Below, piece after piece: positions 42,191-50,712 of a stretch of DNA of 64,000 bases. This stretch comes from Sphingobacteriales bacterium (lineage in GTDB: Bacteria > Bacteroidota > Bacteroidia > Chitinophagales > Chitinophagaceae). The DNA lies in contig JACPUV010000044.1 of assembly GCA_016192105.1 (NCBI GenBank), positions 1 through 64,000 of the forward strand. Direction: 5' to 3'. Numbering within the stretch: position 1 is the stretch's first letter; each line of letters begins with the position of its first letter. The position numbers were made by a program, and so were the translations under genes. The notes below the pieces were generated by a model. The model searched no databases. It saw only the letters and a list, made by a program, of their open reading frames with translations, and was not told the DNA's origin.

Positions 42191-43195
42191 TTAATAATTC
42201 CACAACCTGGTTATATTAAATCCTATCAGGAAACGACCGCCTTTCACTTCCTTCTTTGTCGCATTATCTGTATAGGTGAACGGATTGTTCTGGTTGAACA
42301 GGTTATTGCGCTGGGGGCTCAGGCTGAAATAATTACCAAAGAACAACTGGAAACTGTGACTACTGGTGTTGAATTCCACCCCGAAAGAAATATTCGGATG
42401 CGGATTACTGGTAGGGTGCTTGGTAATCGGCTGGTCATAGTTGAACATGACCGATGTAACCGGTGTGAGTTTATACCGGGCGGAAACTGCGACAGCCAGG
42501 TGATCATGCTTCATGGATTTGAAGACTTCCTTGCCGGTACTGTCATTTTTGGTATAATAGCCGCCCACGGCATTCTGATGAGTCCAGCTGGGAGCAACCT
42601 GTACGGACAATTTATCGGTCAGTTTACGGGCAACAATCAGTTGGTGGAAATACAGCAGCCTGTCGGTCTTGTGTTTTTCATCGAGGTATTCCGCCCCGGT
42701 GCTGTCCACTTTCGCGATCGTATATTTGTTTTTGGTGCCTATATAGGCCAGGTTACTGTAAAAGGAAATGCTTACCGGGTAAACCCCCTTTGTTTGTGTG
42801 ATGACGGAGTATTTGGCATTTACATCCCAGAGCATTTTCTCTTTGGTAACGCCAAATCCCAGGTTCAGTTTATTGATCGGGGCATAGCTAAGCCCCAGGC
42901 GGATATTGGAAGGCGCAAAGAACCCCCAAAAATCTTCGTATCCTTTGTTCCAGGTGCCAAAACGGTGCATAATATCCATTTCAAGGGTACCTTTTACAGG
43001 CACCAGTACGGTTTGGTTATCGATGATCCAAACACTCTGAAATGTGTTTTTGACAGGTCTGGCCTTTACCTCTTTTGGGGCTTCTTTTTCGGCCTCCGGT
43101 TTTTCATCCTGTGCGAAAACAGGACCATGAACCGCCAGCAGGCAAACAGCCAGGCTGGCAGACAGGGCGATTATTTTATTTATAAAAGATTTCAT
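42191..43195 (-). CDS. DUF5777-type outer-membrane beta-barrel (copy A)
   Basis: 334 aa. Signal peptide cleaved near HGPVFAQ (about residue 28). The rest is alternating amphipathic strands, ending in an aromatic residue (LWNY), as expected for an outer-membrane barrel. The block NPHPNISFGVEFNTSSHSFQ is almost the same in copy B at 44804. All three copies in this window sit directly behind a small heme lipoprotein gene. Role unknown; a porin or conduit for the neighbouring redox lipoproteins is an inference. Gap to the upstream gene 19 bases. Confidence 0.82.
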   Translation of the reverse strand: MKSFINKIIALSASLAVCLLAVHGPVFAQDEKPEAEKEAPKEVKARPVKNTFQSVWIIDNQTVLVPVKGTLEMDIMHRFGTWNKGYEDFWGFFAPSNIRLGLSYAPINKLNLGFGVTKEKMLWDVNAKYSVITQTKGVYPVSISFYSNLAYIGTKNKYTIAKVDSTGAEYLDEKHKTDRLLYFHQLIVARKLTDKLSVQVAPSWTHQNAVGGYYTKNDSTGKEVFKSMKHDHLAVAVSARYKLTPVTSVMFNYDQPITKHPTSNPHPNISFGVEFNTSSHSFQLFFGNYFSLSPQRNNLFNQNNPFTYTDNATKKEVKGGRFLIGFNITRLWNY

Positions 43196-43214
43196 GTTAT
43201 AATTTTTTGATCGC

Positions 43215-43598
43215 TTAATTATTTAATGCTCCTGTCCTGATCCAGTCGTACACTTTTTGCCGGTCCGCGGAGGAAGAAATATATTCCCGCATACCCCCGT
43301 TGATCTCTTTGTAAACGATACTTTCCTTCGGGACCACGAGGTTTACAAATCCGCCACCCACGATCTGGTTATAGGAAATTTCTGTTACCATATAGGGCTT
43401 GTGTGCACCGGAAGCATGACATCCTGCAAGCGCGCAATTTGAATTAAAAATCGGGGCCAGATCCGTTTTAAAACTTACCGCCTGGGGCGGACCGTCCGGG
43501 TCGACCGCTACGGCGGGATAGATCACATCCTTATAACAACTGGAGAGACCGGCCCCCATCAAAAGCAGCAGGAAGGTATATAGCAATGACTTTTTCAT
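43215..43598 (-). CDS. small heme lipoprotein with CX4CH motif (copy A)
   Basis: 127 aa. Lipobox LSSC (Cys 21). One heme-type motif with four residues between the cysteines: C55-ALAG-C60-H61. The C-terminal stretch ADRQKVYDWIRTGALNN resembles the WI..GA end of planctomycete-type cytochrome c domains. A methionine in GGMREY is a possible distal ligand. CX4CH is a rare but known heme c motif (for example in Desulfovibrio cytochrome c3). Second gene of the YceI/CX4CH/DUF5777 operon, gaps 18 and 19 bases. Confidence 0.78.
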   Translation of the reverse strand: MKKSLLYTFLLLLMGAGLSSCYKDVIYPAVAVDPDGPPQAVSFKTDLAPIFNSNCALAGCHASGAHKPYMVTEISYNQIVGGGFVNLVVPKESIVYKEINGGMREYISSSADRQKVYDWIRTGALNN

Positions 43599-43616
43599 TG
43601 TATTCGGTTTAAAAGA

Positions 43617-44438
43617 TTATTTATTGTTGAAGTTCATATTGCACTCTACATCGATCTTATCGGCGATACTGGTACTGGTGACACCAAAATCGCGGCAATT
43701 GAGCTGGAACTTCAACTGGAGACCAAATACGTCATAGGGTGAAGCAGCGGCGATTGTCGCTTTCGGTACATATTTCAACCGACCGATAATTTCTTTGGTG
43801 ATCGGGGCGGCTAATTTACCCTGCCAGGTCAGCTTGATGGTGACAATATAGTCTGCGCTGGTTTTGTCGAACTCTATTTTTGAAGTTTTGATCTGGGCGA
43901 CATTGGTAACATTGATGTTGTGCTGGTAAGCCACTTTCTGGGTGGTTCCCATTGCGGCCAGGTTACAACCTACATAGGTGAAGGTTCCGTCTCTGCCGGG
44001 TTCACCGGTATTGCTGGTATTGATCAGTACATACCCGTTGAGATAGGATTTCTCGGGCTCGTTCTCATAAAATGCCCAGGAACTGTCGGGGAAGGGCTGG
44101 GAAGGACGGTTCAGATCGGTATAAGGGTAGTTCCCAAACTTGGCCGGTGTAATATCGTAAGCGCCGAATATATCAAAACGACCGGTCAGCAGGCCGGCGG
44201 CACCTACATAAGCAGTGCTCCAAAGGCAACTGGAGTGCACTTTATCCATCTTCCATTCATTGCTGTTCCCGGGTGTCAGGTTCCCTGGCAGGTGTATGTT
44301 CGTACCCCTCGTAATAACAGGAGCACTGGATGCGGGAGGAGGAGGAATCTCATTATCATGGGAGCAACTGATAATATAACCTCCGAAACTGGCCAGGACC
44401 AGCAAGGCCATCAGGAATCTATTGTTTACTTGTTTCAT
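43617..44438 (-). CDS. YceI-like lipoprotein
   Basis: 273 aa. Lipoprotein signal ending ISC (Cys 25) and a Pro-rich linker. Residues about 60-270 show the YceI lipocalin-like pattern: WKMDKVHSSCLWSTAYVG at the start, LLTGRFDIF, and near the end LKFQLNCRDFGVTS with the family's R-D-F-G motif. YceI proteins bind long isoprenoid or lipid molecules in the periplasm. First gene of the operon with the CX4CH lipoprotein and DUF5777 barrel. A CRP/FNR-like palindrome lies 88 bases before its start. Confidence 0.78.
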   Translation of the reverse strand: MKQVNNRFLMALLVLASFGGYIISCSHDNEIPPPPASSAPVITRGTNIHLPGNLTPGNSNEWKMDKVHSSCLWSTAYVGAAGLLTGRFDIFGAYDITPAKFGNYPYTDLNRPSQPFPDSSWAFYENEPEKSYLNGYVLINTSNTGEPGRDGTFTYVGCNLAAMGTTQKVAYQHNINVTNVAQIKTSKIEFDKTSADYIVTIKLTWQGKLAAPITKEIIGRLKYVPKATIAAASPYDVFGLQLKFQLNCRDFGVTSTSIADKIDVECNMNFNNK

Positions 44439-44525
44439 AAAACTATTTTTGGTTGTTTAATTTTTAAACGCACGTAAAAGTAGAAGTGGCTTGCTGACAC
44501 TTGAATGACCGTTATCAAAACTTAG

Positions 44526-44541
44526 AGTGATAATTGTCACA
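44526..44541. promoter_or_regulatory. CRP/FNR-like palindrome upstream of the YceI operon
   Basis: AGTGA-TAATTG-TCACA matches TGTGA-N6-TCACA with a single arm mismatch. It is 88 bases upstream of the YceI-like start codon at 44438, a spacing similar to the site before the NrfD operon. Confidence 0.5.
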
Positions 44542-44743
44542 TTTGAGGTGAATTCTAATCATGTTTCTTGCAACGCCGTGTCGATAAATGAATTGCCCGG
44601 AACGAATCTGCAGGAATTTCAGTGGGAGGATCCGGAACAGGATTGGCGCTTTGATTACCGGGTGGCCGCAGGTAGGGTAGTGATTGCCGGAGGGAATGCC
44701 CAGGAAGCAGGGGATAAAGCGTACCTGCTTTCAATTCACAAAA

Positions 44744-44767
44744 AAGCCAGCCCCAACGGGCTGGCTT
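44744..44767 (-). terminator. intrinsic terminator of the EB_dh-CX4CH-DUF5777 operon
   Basis: Perfect 10-bp arms AAGCCAGCCC and GGGCTGGCTT with loop CAAC. On the minus strand the stem runs into TTTTTTG, just behind the DUF5777 gene at 44804. Confidence 0.88.
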
Positions 44768-44803
44768 GTAAGTACATGAAAAAATGCGGTTAAATTGTCC
44801 GGA

Positions 44804-45688
44804 CTAGAAATTCCACAACCTTGTAATATTAAAACCGAGGAGGAACTGTCCGTCCCTGTAATTATTCCTGTTCAGGACATTGTTGCTCTGCGGTACGATG
44901 TTATAATAATTACCAAAGAATACCTGGAAGGCATGTGAGCTGGTGGTGGTCTCAAAGCCGAAACAGATATTGGGATGAGGGTTGTTGGTGGGGTGCTGGG
45001 TCAGGGGCTGGTCATAACCGGCCATGATGGAAGACTTCTCGGTTACTTTATAGCGGCCCAGTACGGAAATAGCCAGGTGCCCGTTTTCCATTTTTTTCCG
45101 GATATCGCCCTTGCTGTCAACATAAGCTTCTACATTATTAAACCAGGAGAAGCTGGGCGCCACCTGCGCGGAAAACTTATCCGTTATTTTACGTGCAATG
45201 ATGAGTTGATTGAAATAGGAAAACCGGTGAACACTGTAGCGGAAATTGCTTTTGTCGCGGGCATCGATCACCATATTGGCAAAATAGCTCAGACTGACGG
45301 GTATTTTGTTATCCGTGGTTTGCTGCAGCAGGGCGTATTTGGCATTCAGGTCGATCATCATTCTTTCCTTGGTTAAGCCGGCGCCGAGAAACAGTTTTTT
45401 TACGGGAGAATAAGAGAGGCCCAGGCGGATATTAGAGGGGGCGAAAAGGCCCCAGACATCTTTTTTTCCTTTATCAACGGTTCCGAACCGGTGTTGGATA
45501 TCGAATTCGAGGGTTCCTTTAATAGGCACCATAACCGTCTGGTTGTCCATCAGGAAAACACTGCCAAAAGTGTTTTTGACCGGTTTTGCTTTTTTAGGAG
45601 CGGCTGCATCCGGGGTATCCTGGGCAAGCAGGCCCCCTGCGAGGAAGCAGGCAGCTAAAAGCAGAAGTATATTCTTATATTTTTTCAT
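44804..45688 (-). CDS. DUF5777-type outer-membrane beta-barrel (copy B)
   Basis: 294 aa. Signal peptide ending LLAQ (about residue 22). Strongly similar to copy A: KPVKNTFGSVFLMDNQTVMV, FWGLFAPSNIRLGLSYSP-type block, NPHPNICFGFETTTSSHAFQ and the same C-terminal ITRLWNF ending typical of barrels. Third gene of operon 47454-44804, 10 bases after the CX4CH lipoprotein. Function unknown. Confidence 0.82.
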   Translation of the reverse strand: MKKYKNILLLLAACFLAGGLLAQDTPDAAAPKKAKPVKNTFGSVFLMDNQTVMVPIKGTLEFDIQHRFGTVDKGKKDVWGLFAPSNIRLGLSYSPVKKLFLGAGLTKERMMIDLNAKYALLQQTTDNKIPVSLSYFANMVIDARDKSNFRYSVHRFSYFNQLIIARKITDKFSAQVAPSFSWFNNVEAYVDSKGDIRKKMENGHLAISVLGRYKVTEKSSIMAGYDQPLTQHPTNNPHPNICFGFETTTSSHAFQVFFGNYYNIVPQSNNVLNRNNYRDGQFLLGFNITRLWNF

Positions 45689-45698
45689 AATTCAATAT

Positions 45699-46088
45699 TT
45701 AATTGTTTTGGGCACCTTGTTTGATCCAGGCGATAATAAGGGCGTTATAATCTTTATTGACACCGGAAGTGGGCATTGGTGTGCCTTTTTTCCCGGTCAT
45801 CCATAGGTACAGCACACTGCTCTCCGGGCTGGATGTACTGTAGTAGCCTCCCACGGTTAATGAATTGTGGGCATTGGAGGCGGACAGGTCAGGCTTAATA
45901 CCACCTGCGATATGACAACCGCTGACTGCACAGCTTTTGTCAAACAGGGGGGTGATATCAGCGGCGAAACTGACCGGTCTTGTGATCTCGGCCCCGGTGT
46001 CGGAGAAGACGGTTTTATCTTTATAACACCCTGCCAGCAGGATCAGGGCAAGGCTGGCCAAAAACCCAATTATTTTTTTGTGTAACAT
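45699..46088 (-). CDS. small heme lipoprotein with CX4CH motif (copy B)
   Basis: 129 aa. Lipobox LLAGC (Cys 21). Heme motif C53-AVSG-C58-H59, again with four intervening residues. The tail GTPMPTSGVNKDYNALIIAWIKQGAQNN supplies a likely Met ligand and the WI..GA ending shared with copy A. It is a paralog of the protein at 43215 in length and architecture. Gaps: 34 bases after the EB_dh-like gene, 10 before DUF5777. Confidence 0.78.
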   Translation of the reverse strand: MLHKKIIGFLASLALILLAGCYKDKTVFSDTGAEITRPVSFAADITPLFDKSCAVSGCHIAGGIKPDLSASNAHNSLTVGGYYSTSSPESSVLYLWMTGKKGTPMPTSGVNKDYNALIIAWIKQGAQNN

Positions 46089-46122
46089 GATAGGTATTTT
46101 AGGTTTTCAGGAAAGGGCCTCT

Positions 46123-47454
46123 TTATTTTTTGAATTTTAATACCAGGTTCGGTTTGATCGCATGCTGGTAATTGGCCTTGTCAAATACGGCTACACCAAA
46201 GGGTTGATCCGCCAGACTGGAAAAATCCACATCCTGTTTCAACACATCTCCTGTTTTCAGTAAACGCTTGAATTCATATACCCAACCGGTACCGGTAAAT
46301 ACGGCTGACATGCTGATGTCCGCGCGGCCGTTTTTAACGGTGGAGAGAATTACACTGGGAATACATTTTGCGCCGATCGGGCTGGTGGGGCTGGTGCCCA
46401 GCCGCTGGTAATCGGTCCCTGTATTGGGATCAATGCTGCCGCCGGCATAGGATAACACGCCGGTTGAACTAACACCGGTAATTTTAACCGCTGTACCACC
46501 GGCTAATGTATCTTCTACCTTAAGATAGCCGCTGACAGAACTGGGAATAACCCATAAAGGAACGGCTACTGTTGCGCCGGTTCCGTCTAATTTCAGGTTC
46601 TGCGTATTGTTTGCACTTCCCTGGGTGGCATCGGAAGTATAATTGGGGCGATAAGGCCAGGTAGTTGAACTGGTGCCATTGGGAACCAGGTCATCAAAGT
46701 GACGGCCATTGCCATTTCCGCCTACCAGGTTGGTGATGGAAGGACCACCGGCCCAGTCCTGGTAATTATCATCCATGTATCCATAGATCAGGCCTCTTTG
46801 CGGGTGGGCCCACCACATATCTATTTTTTCATTCAGGTTATTAGTATAGTGGTTACCACTGCCGGCATTTGACTTCATGACAGGCGGTGTAACGGAATAG
46901 TCCATATAGGGAGTGAAGATATGGCAACTGGCATAGCAGGTCTGCGTTACAAACTTGGGAGTTGAATTGTCGATATTCCACAGAAAAGCCAACTGGTCTT
47001 TACCAAAACCTTCCCTTAACAAATTACCATTCGCATCGAGGGACCTTGATCCGGGCTCCTTGTTCCAGCGTTGTGTGGCCGGATCAAAATACCAGGGAGA
47101 TACGTTATGGCTTTTGTCCGCATCCTGCACTTCCGCTAAAAAATAAATATACTGGTCGTCATACATGGAACGGAGCGTTACCGGGATGGTAACACCCTGG
47201 TAGCCGCCAAACATACCATTACCCGGGTCGGGCATGGCGGGGACCACGCTAAGTTTGGCTGCATTCTCCCACATGGCATCAACGGTTCCGTCAATAGTCG
47301 GGGCAGTAGTAGTCTTTGCAGAAAAAAGTTCGGTTCCATTTAATACTATTGGTGTGTCTAACACCTGGTCATCCTTTGTACAACTGACGAAATAACCAAT
47401 GGCCAGTAAAAAAGTCGCGATCACCCAGGCATACTTTGTTTTAACGTGTTTCAT
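46123..47454 (-). CDS. EB_dh-type heme-binding lipoprotein with CX3CH motif
   Basis: 443 aa from ATG 47454. Lipobox FVSC (Cys 25). The mature part matches the ethylbenzene-dehydrogenase gamma/cytochrome-related heme-binding fold: APTIDGTVDAMWENAA, then LRSMYDDQYIYFLAEVQDAD and a C-terminal WVYEFKRLLKTGD. A cysteine pair C173-YAS-C177-H178 has three intervening residues, another non-canonical heme c spacing. First gene of operon 47454-44804. Likely an electron-transfer protein on the periplasmic side of the outer membrane or the cell surface. No catalytic molybdopterin subunit is encoded here. Confidence 0.78.
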   Translation of the reverse strand: MKHVKTKYAWVIATFLLAIGYFVSCTKDDQVLDTPIVLNGTELFSAKTTTAPTIDGTVDAMWENAAKLSVVPAMPDPGNGMFGGYQGVTIPVTLRSMYDDQYIYFLAEVQDADKSHNVSPWYFDPATQRWNKEPGSRSLDANGNLLREGFGKDQLAFLWNIDNSTPKFVTQTCYASCHIFTPYMDYSVTPPVMKSNAGSGNHYTNNLNEKIDMWWAHPQRGLIYGYMDDNYQDWAGGPSITNLVGGNGNGRHFDDLVPNGTSSTTWPYRPNYTSDATQGSANNTQNLKLDGTGATVAVPLWVIPSSVSGYLKVEDTLAGGTAVKITGVSSTGVLSYAGGSIDPNTGTDYQRLGTSPTSPIGAKCIPSVILSTVKNGRADISMSAVFTGTGWVYEFKRLLKTGDVLKQDVDFSSLADQPFGVAVFDKANYQHAIKPNLVLKFKK

Positions 47455-47809
47455 ATAAACGGTTTTTAAATTGGAAAAAAATTGCATGAAAGCTAAACGA
47501 TTAAGACTGCAAGCTATTCACAGATCGGCTGACAGATGTATGACATTTATCAAGCAGTCTGTTGAGAAAGGTCAGTCCTGGGTAACAGCATAAACGATTG
47601 AGCTTGAAAGCCGCGAATAGGATAATGACAATATTGTGACGAATATCAGTTTTGTGCTGAATAATGTTATGGGTACTCTCAATTTGAAACGGGGAATGGA
47701 TGTGTTATAAAGATCCTGTGGAGAATTTTTTGCAGGCGTGCCGGCTGCTACCATAAAATATATTTATATCTTTTAAGCCTCTATTTCAAAACCATTAAAC
47801 ATTAATTTT
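47455..47809. other. divergent regulatory gap between two cassettes
   Basis: 355 bases separating the minus-strand EB_dh operon from the plus-strand diheme operon. It contains ATGAC-ATTT-ATCAA at 47540-47553 (close to an FNR box, TTGAT-N4-ATCAA) and the palindrome ACAATATTGT at 47628-47637. TATCTTTT at 47767-47774 is one base off the TAnnTTTG promoter core for the plus-strand operon. Confidence 0.45.
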
Positions 47810-49000
47810 ATGAAAAGGGTATTCCTTGTTCAGACGGCCACCCTCATCCTGGGAGGGGTATTTCTCGCCACCTCTTTACTACAATGCCGGAAAGCCGGCG
47901 ACCTGGTGCAGCAGCTCGACCGGACCTATACCGGCAGCGCCGACTCCTCCGTATATGCTTCCTTTTATGAAACGAACACCGTGGTTCCCGCCGATGGCAC
48001 CCCGGATGTGAATGACCTTATTAAATTCAGGGGGGTGAAAACAGTGATCCATGAGTATTGTGGCACCTCCAATTGCCATGGGGGGCCGATTTCCCCCAAA
48101 TTTGACAGCTATGCGCAGGTCATGAAATTTGTAACGGCCGGTCATCCGGAAAGCAGCAAATTGTGGGAATACATTACGACCAATGACTTTGATAAAGCCA
48201 TGCCTCCAGTTGCATCCGGTCATGAACTGAGCGAGTCAGACAAGGGACTTATTTATAACTGGATCCGGAACGGCGCGAAAGAAAGGCCCGATCTGGCCGA
48301 TTTCAGGCCGGCCGCGATACACCTGATTAATAATGGCTGCGGATCTGCCAACTGCCACAACCAGGCCACGGCCACCGGCGGATGGGCCCGGAAAGGGTTA
48401 CTTGGTGCACTGACCAGTTCAGATACTACTCAATATACATATATCAACCCCGTTACAGGCGCCGTTACGGTCTATTGCCAGTTGTCCAACAAAACGCTGC
48501 GCGACCAGGTGTGGATTGCTTATAAGGACAGTGTAAAAAAATTCTATTCGGATACCCTGGCCTTTGCCAGCTTCCGGCCCTATAAAACCCTCAGCACTCC
48601 CGTTTCCTCGCTCAGTACCCGTGGCCCCCTGCAGAATTATGATGACATCCTTATGGATATCAGGTACCCGAAGAGTGTAAGAAGTAATTCTTCCGTTCAG
48701 TACACGGATCCCGTTACCCTGAAACAATATTATGTAAAGGGAAATAACCTGAACGCCACCAGTTCACTGGTCAGCCGCATCGACTCCACCCTGTTGCTCG
48801 CGAATCCGTTTACCGGGGTATTTGCGGGCAGTCACCAGGGAGATATGGCATACGGGGATGGTGGATTAAAACCCAATGAAGTGGCGCTCATCAAAGCCTG
48901 GTACTTCGCGGACCCCAATATTCCGGACGTATGGAAATACGGTCAGAACAACGCGGGTATTTACAAATACCGGAAAACCGGAACGATTATCAGGCACTAA
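47810..49000 (+). CDS. diheme lipoprotein with two CX4CH motifs
   Basis: 396 aa. Lipobox LLQC (Cys 26). Two heme-type motifs, C84-GTSN-C89-H90 and C177-GSAN-C182-H183, both with four intervening residues. The first domain ends with KAMPPVASGHELSESDKGLI and NWIRNGA, as in planctomycete-type cytochromes (Met 131 likely ligand). The second domain is longer and ends near KPNEVALIKAWYFAD. First gene of operon 47810-50580. No similarity to a known enzyme seen. Confidence 0.78.
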   Translation: MKRVFLVQTATLILGGVFLATSLLQCRKAGDLVQQLDRTYTGSADSSVYASFYETNTVVPADGTPDVNDLIKFRGVKTVIHEYCGTSNCHGGPISPKFDSYAQVMKFVTAGHPESSKLWEYITTNDFDKAMPPVASGHELSESDKGLIYNWIRNGAKERPDLADFRPAAIHLINNGCGSANCHNQATATGGWARKGLLGALTSSDTTQYTYINPVTGAVTVYCQLSNKTLRDQVWIAYKDSVKKFYSDTLAFASFRPYKTLSTPVSSLSTRGPLQNYDDILMDIRYPKSVRSNSSVQYTDPVTLKQYYVKGNNLNATSSLVSRIDSTLLLANPFTGVFAGSHQGDMAYGDGGLKPNEVALIKAWYFADPNIPDVWKYGQNNAGIYKYRKTGTIIRH

Positions 49001-49029
49001 TTCATTACTTCATTCAAAATTCCAGGAAT

Positions 49030-49644
49030 ATGAGAAAGAAAATATTTTTAACAGCTATGATCACTTCCATGCTTATCTATGCGTTGTCATCCTGTTACAG
49101 AAATAAAGAAGATATTACCGCCCTGCCCCGGGTTTCCTTCCGGTCTGAGGTGGTTCCCATTGTTACGGCCGGCCCCTGCGGGTGTCACAATAACGGAACT
49201 ACCCGGGCGATCCAGTTTTCCCATCTTGATACAATTTTCTATGATGCGATCCTGGGTCGTGTGGGTCTCTTTAACACATGGGTAAATGGCGGAACCCACC
49301 CCGGCGGCGGCGCTATTGATTTTGCGCCGAATGAAAAGAATATCATTAAAAGATGGCTGGCACAGGGCGATCCCTATGATGACGGATCCGGCTGTACGAT
49401 CAGCGGTAATCTCCGGTACACTACGGATATCCTCCCCATTTATAATGTTACCTGTAAGGGATCTACCTGCCACGGCGGGATAGCCATCGTGCTGGATTAT
49501 AATAAAATGGTTGCGGAAAAAGCCACGATCACTGCCATGATGAACAGCAACGGCGCACAGGGACATCCCGGTGGTACGCTGAGCCTCACCACCTGCACCA
49601 TTAATAAATTCAAGGAATGGATCAACCAGGGACAGCCTCAATAA
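49030..49644 (+). CDS. heme lipoprotein with CXCH and CX4CH motifs (copy C)
   Basis: 204 aa from ATG 49030. Lipobox LSSC (Cys 22). Two candidate heme sites: an unusual C50-G-C52-H53 with a single spacer residue, and C142-KGST-C147-H148 with CX4CH spacing. It looks like a duplicated version of the small heme lipoprotein at 43215 and 45699 (each half about 90 residues, the second ending FKEWINQGQ). 29 bases after the diheme gene, 24 before DUF5777 copy C. Confidence 0.75.
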   Translation: MRKKIFLTAMITSMLIYALSSCYRNKEDITALPRVSFRSEVVPIVTAGPCGCHNNGTTRAIQFSHLDTIFYDAILGRVGLFNTWVNGGTHPGGGAIDFAPNEKNIIKRWLAQGDPYDDGSGCTISGNLRYTTDILPIYNVTCKGSTCHGGIAIVLDYNKMVAEKATITAMMNSNGAQGHPGGTLSLTTCTINKFKEWINQGQPQ

Positions 49645-49668
49645 GTTTCAATCAAAAAAATTAATCTC

Positions 49669-50580
49669 ATGAAAAAGATATTCGCAATTATACTCGGTTT
49701 GGGTTTTGGGGTTGGTTCCATGGCACAGGAAACCACTGAACCCGCCAAAGAAGCGCCGAAACAAAAATTCACCCGGGCTACCTTCAATTCCACCCGCATT
49801 ATCAATATGCAAAGTGTGGAACTGGGCAGCCCCGGAAGTTTACAGATCCTGATTTCCCACCACTTCAGTCCGCTCTGGCCCGAAGGCGGCTCTACCCAGG
49901 ATAACCTGGCCGGGTTACTGGGATTGAACTCCGGGCTGGCGCATACCTATATTTCTTTGGATTATTCTCCCGTCAAATGGATGAACCTGGGTCTTGCCGC
50001 CGCAGGAAGGAACCGGTTCGAAGGGTTTGCCAAGTTCAGGATCCTTCGCCAGCAGACAGGCGCCAAAAACATCCCGGTAACACTGGGCTGGTACTCCCTG
50101 TTCAATGTGAACGCGGCAAAAGATGCATCCGTTCAGTTGGGCTGGAACAAATATTCTTACCTGCACCAGTTGCAGATCGGCCGCAAAATGTCGGATAAAC
50201 TCTCCCTCCAGTTAATGCCCACCCTGGTTTACTTCAACGTGGTGCCTTATGGGATCAATAACAGCAATTTTGTATGGTCACTGGGACTGGGTGGTAAGTA
50301 CAAACTGACTTCCAATAAGAATATCACCTTTGAATACGCCCGCCAGTTCAATATGTTTGAAAACCTGATTGACAAGGGGGGTAATATCATCAATTATAAA
50401 CCCGACCTCCTGTCGCTGGGTATGGAATTTAATACCGGCGGTCACCTGTTCCAGTTCTATATCGGGAATACCATGAATTCCTCCAATGTGGACCAGTTAG
50501 CCCGGAACAGCAACAACCTGAAACTGGGAAATATGTCACTGGGCTTCACCATCAACAGAAGCCTTAACCTGAAAAACTAA
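49669..50580 (+). CDS. DUF5777-type outer-membrane beta-barrel (copy C)
   Basis: 303 aa. Signal peptide ending SMAQ (about residue 20). More divergent than copies A and B but aligned in order: TRATFNSTRIINMQSVEL, HTYISLDYSPVKWMNLGL, LSLGMEFNTGGHLFQFYIGN and the C-terminal LGFTINRSL. Mostly amphipathic strands, consistent with a barrel in the outer membrane. Last gene of the operon and followed by a terminator. Confidence 0.8.
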   Translation: MKKIFAIILGLGFGVGSMAQETTEPAKEAPKQKFTRATFNSTRIINMQSVELGSPGSLQILISHHFSPLWPEGGSTQDNLAGLLGLNSGLAHTYISLDYSPVKWMNLGLAAAGRNRFEGFAKFRILRQQTGAKNIPVTLGWYSLFNVNAAKDASVQLGWNKYSYLHQLQIGRKMSDKLSLQLMPTLVYFNVVPYGINNSNFVWSLGLGGKYKLTSNKNITFEYARQFNMFENLIDKGGNIINYKPDLLSLGMEFNTGGHLFQFYIGNTMNSSNVDQLARNSNNLKLGNMSLGFTINRSLNLKN

Positions 50581-50612
50581 TATCAATAATGATCCGGGGT
50601 CCGGATCGAAAG

Positions 50613-50637
50613 GGCCGGTGCATTGCCGGCCTTTTTT
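50613..50637 (+). terminator. intrinsic terminator of the diheme-DUF5777 operon
   Basis: Arms GGCCGG and CCGGCC followed by TTTTTT on the plus strand, 30 bases after the DUF5777 stop. Confidence 0.85.
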
Positions 50638-50712
50638 GTTTATTTCCAATGACTGCGCTTGCCGTCCGTTTTAATTGCTGGTAAAATTACCCGGGCATGG
50701 ATACTCCGCCTG

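Larger units (their letters stand above)
44439..44803. other. regulatory gap between two cassettes
   Basis: 365 bases without a convincing gene. It holds a palindrome at 44526-44541, a terminator at 44744-44767 and between them a short open frame (44527-44793) that overlaps both and is probably not a gene. Confidence 0.6.

Noticed and set aside
42356..43210. A 284-codon open frame opposite the DUF5777 gene
   Set aside because: It is the shadow of a well-supported secreted protein in the opposite frame. The long antisense frames at 1926-2567 and 27348-28154 were rejected for the same reason.
44527..44793. An 88-codon open frame between two cassettes
   Set aside because: It starts inside a regulatory palindrome and ends through a terminator hairpin, has a GTG start and no recognisable domain.
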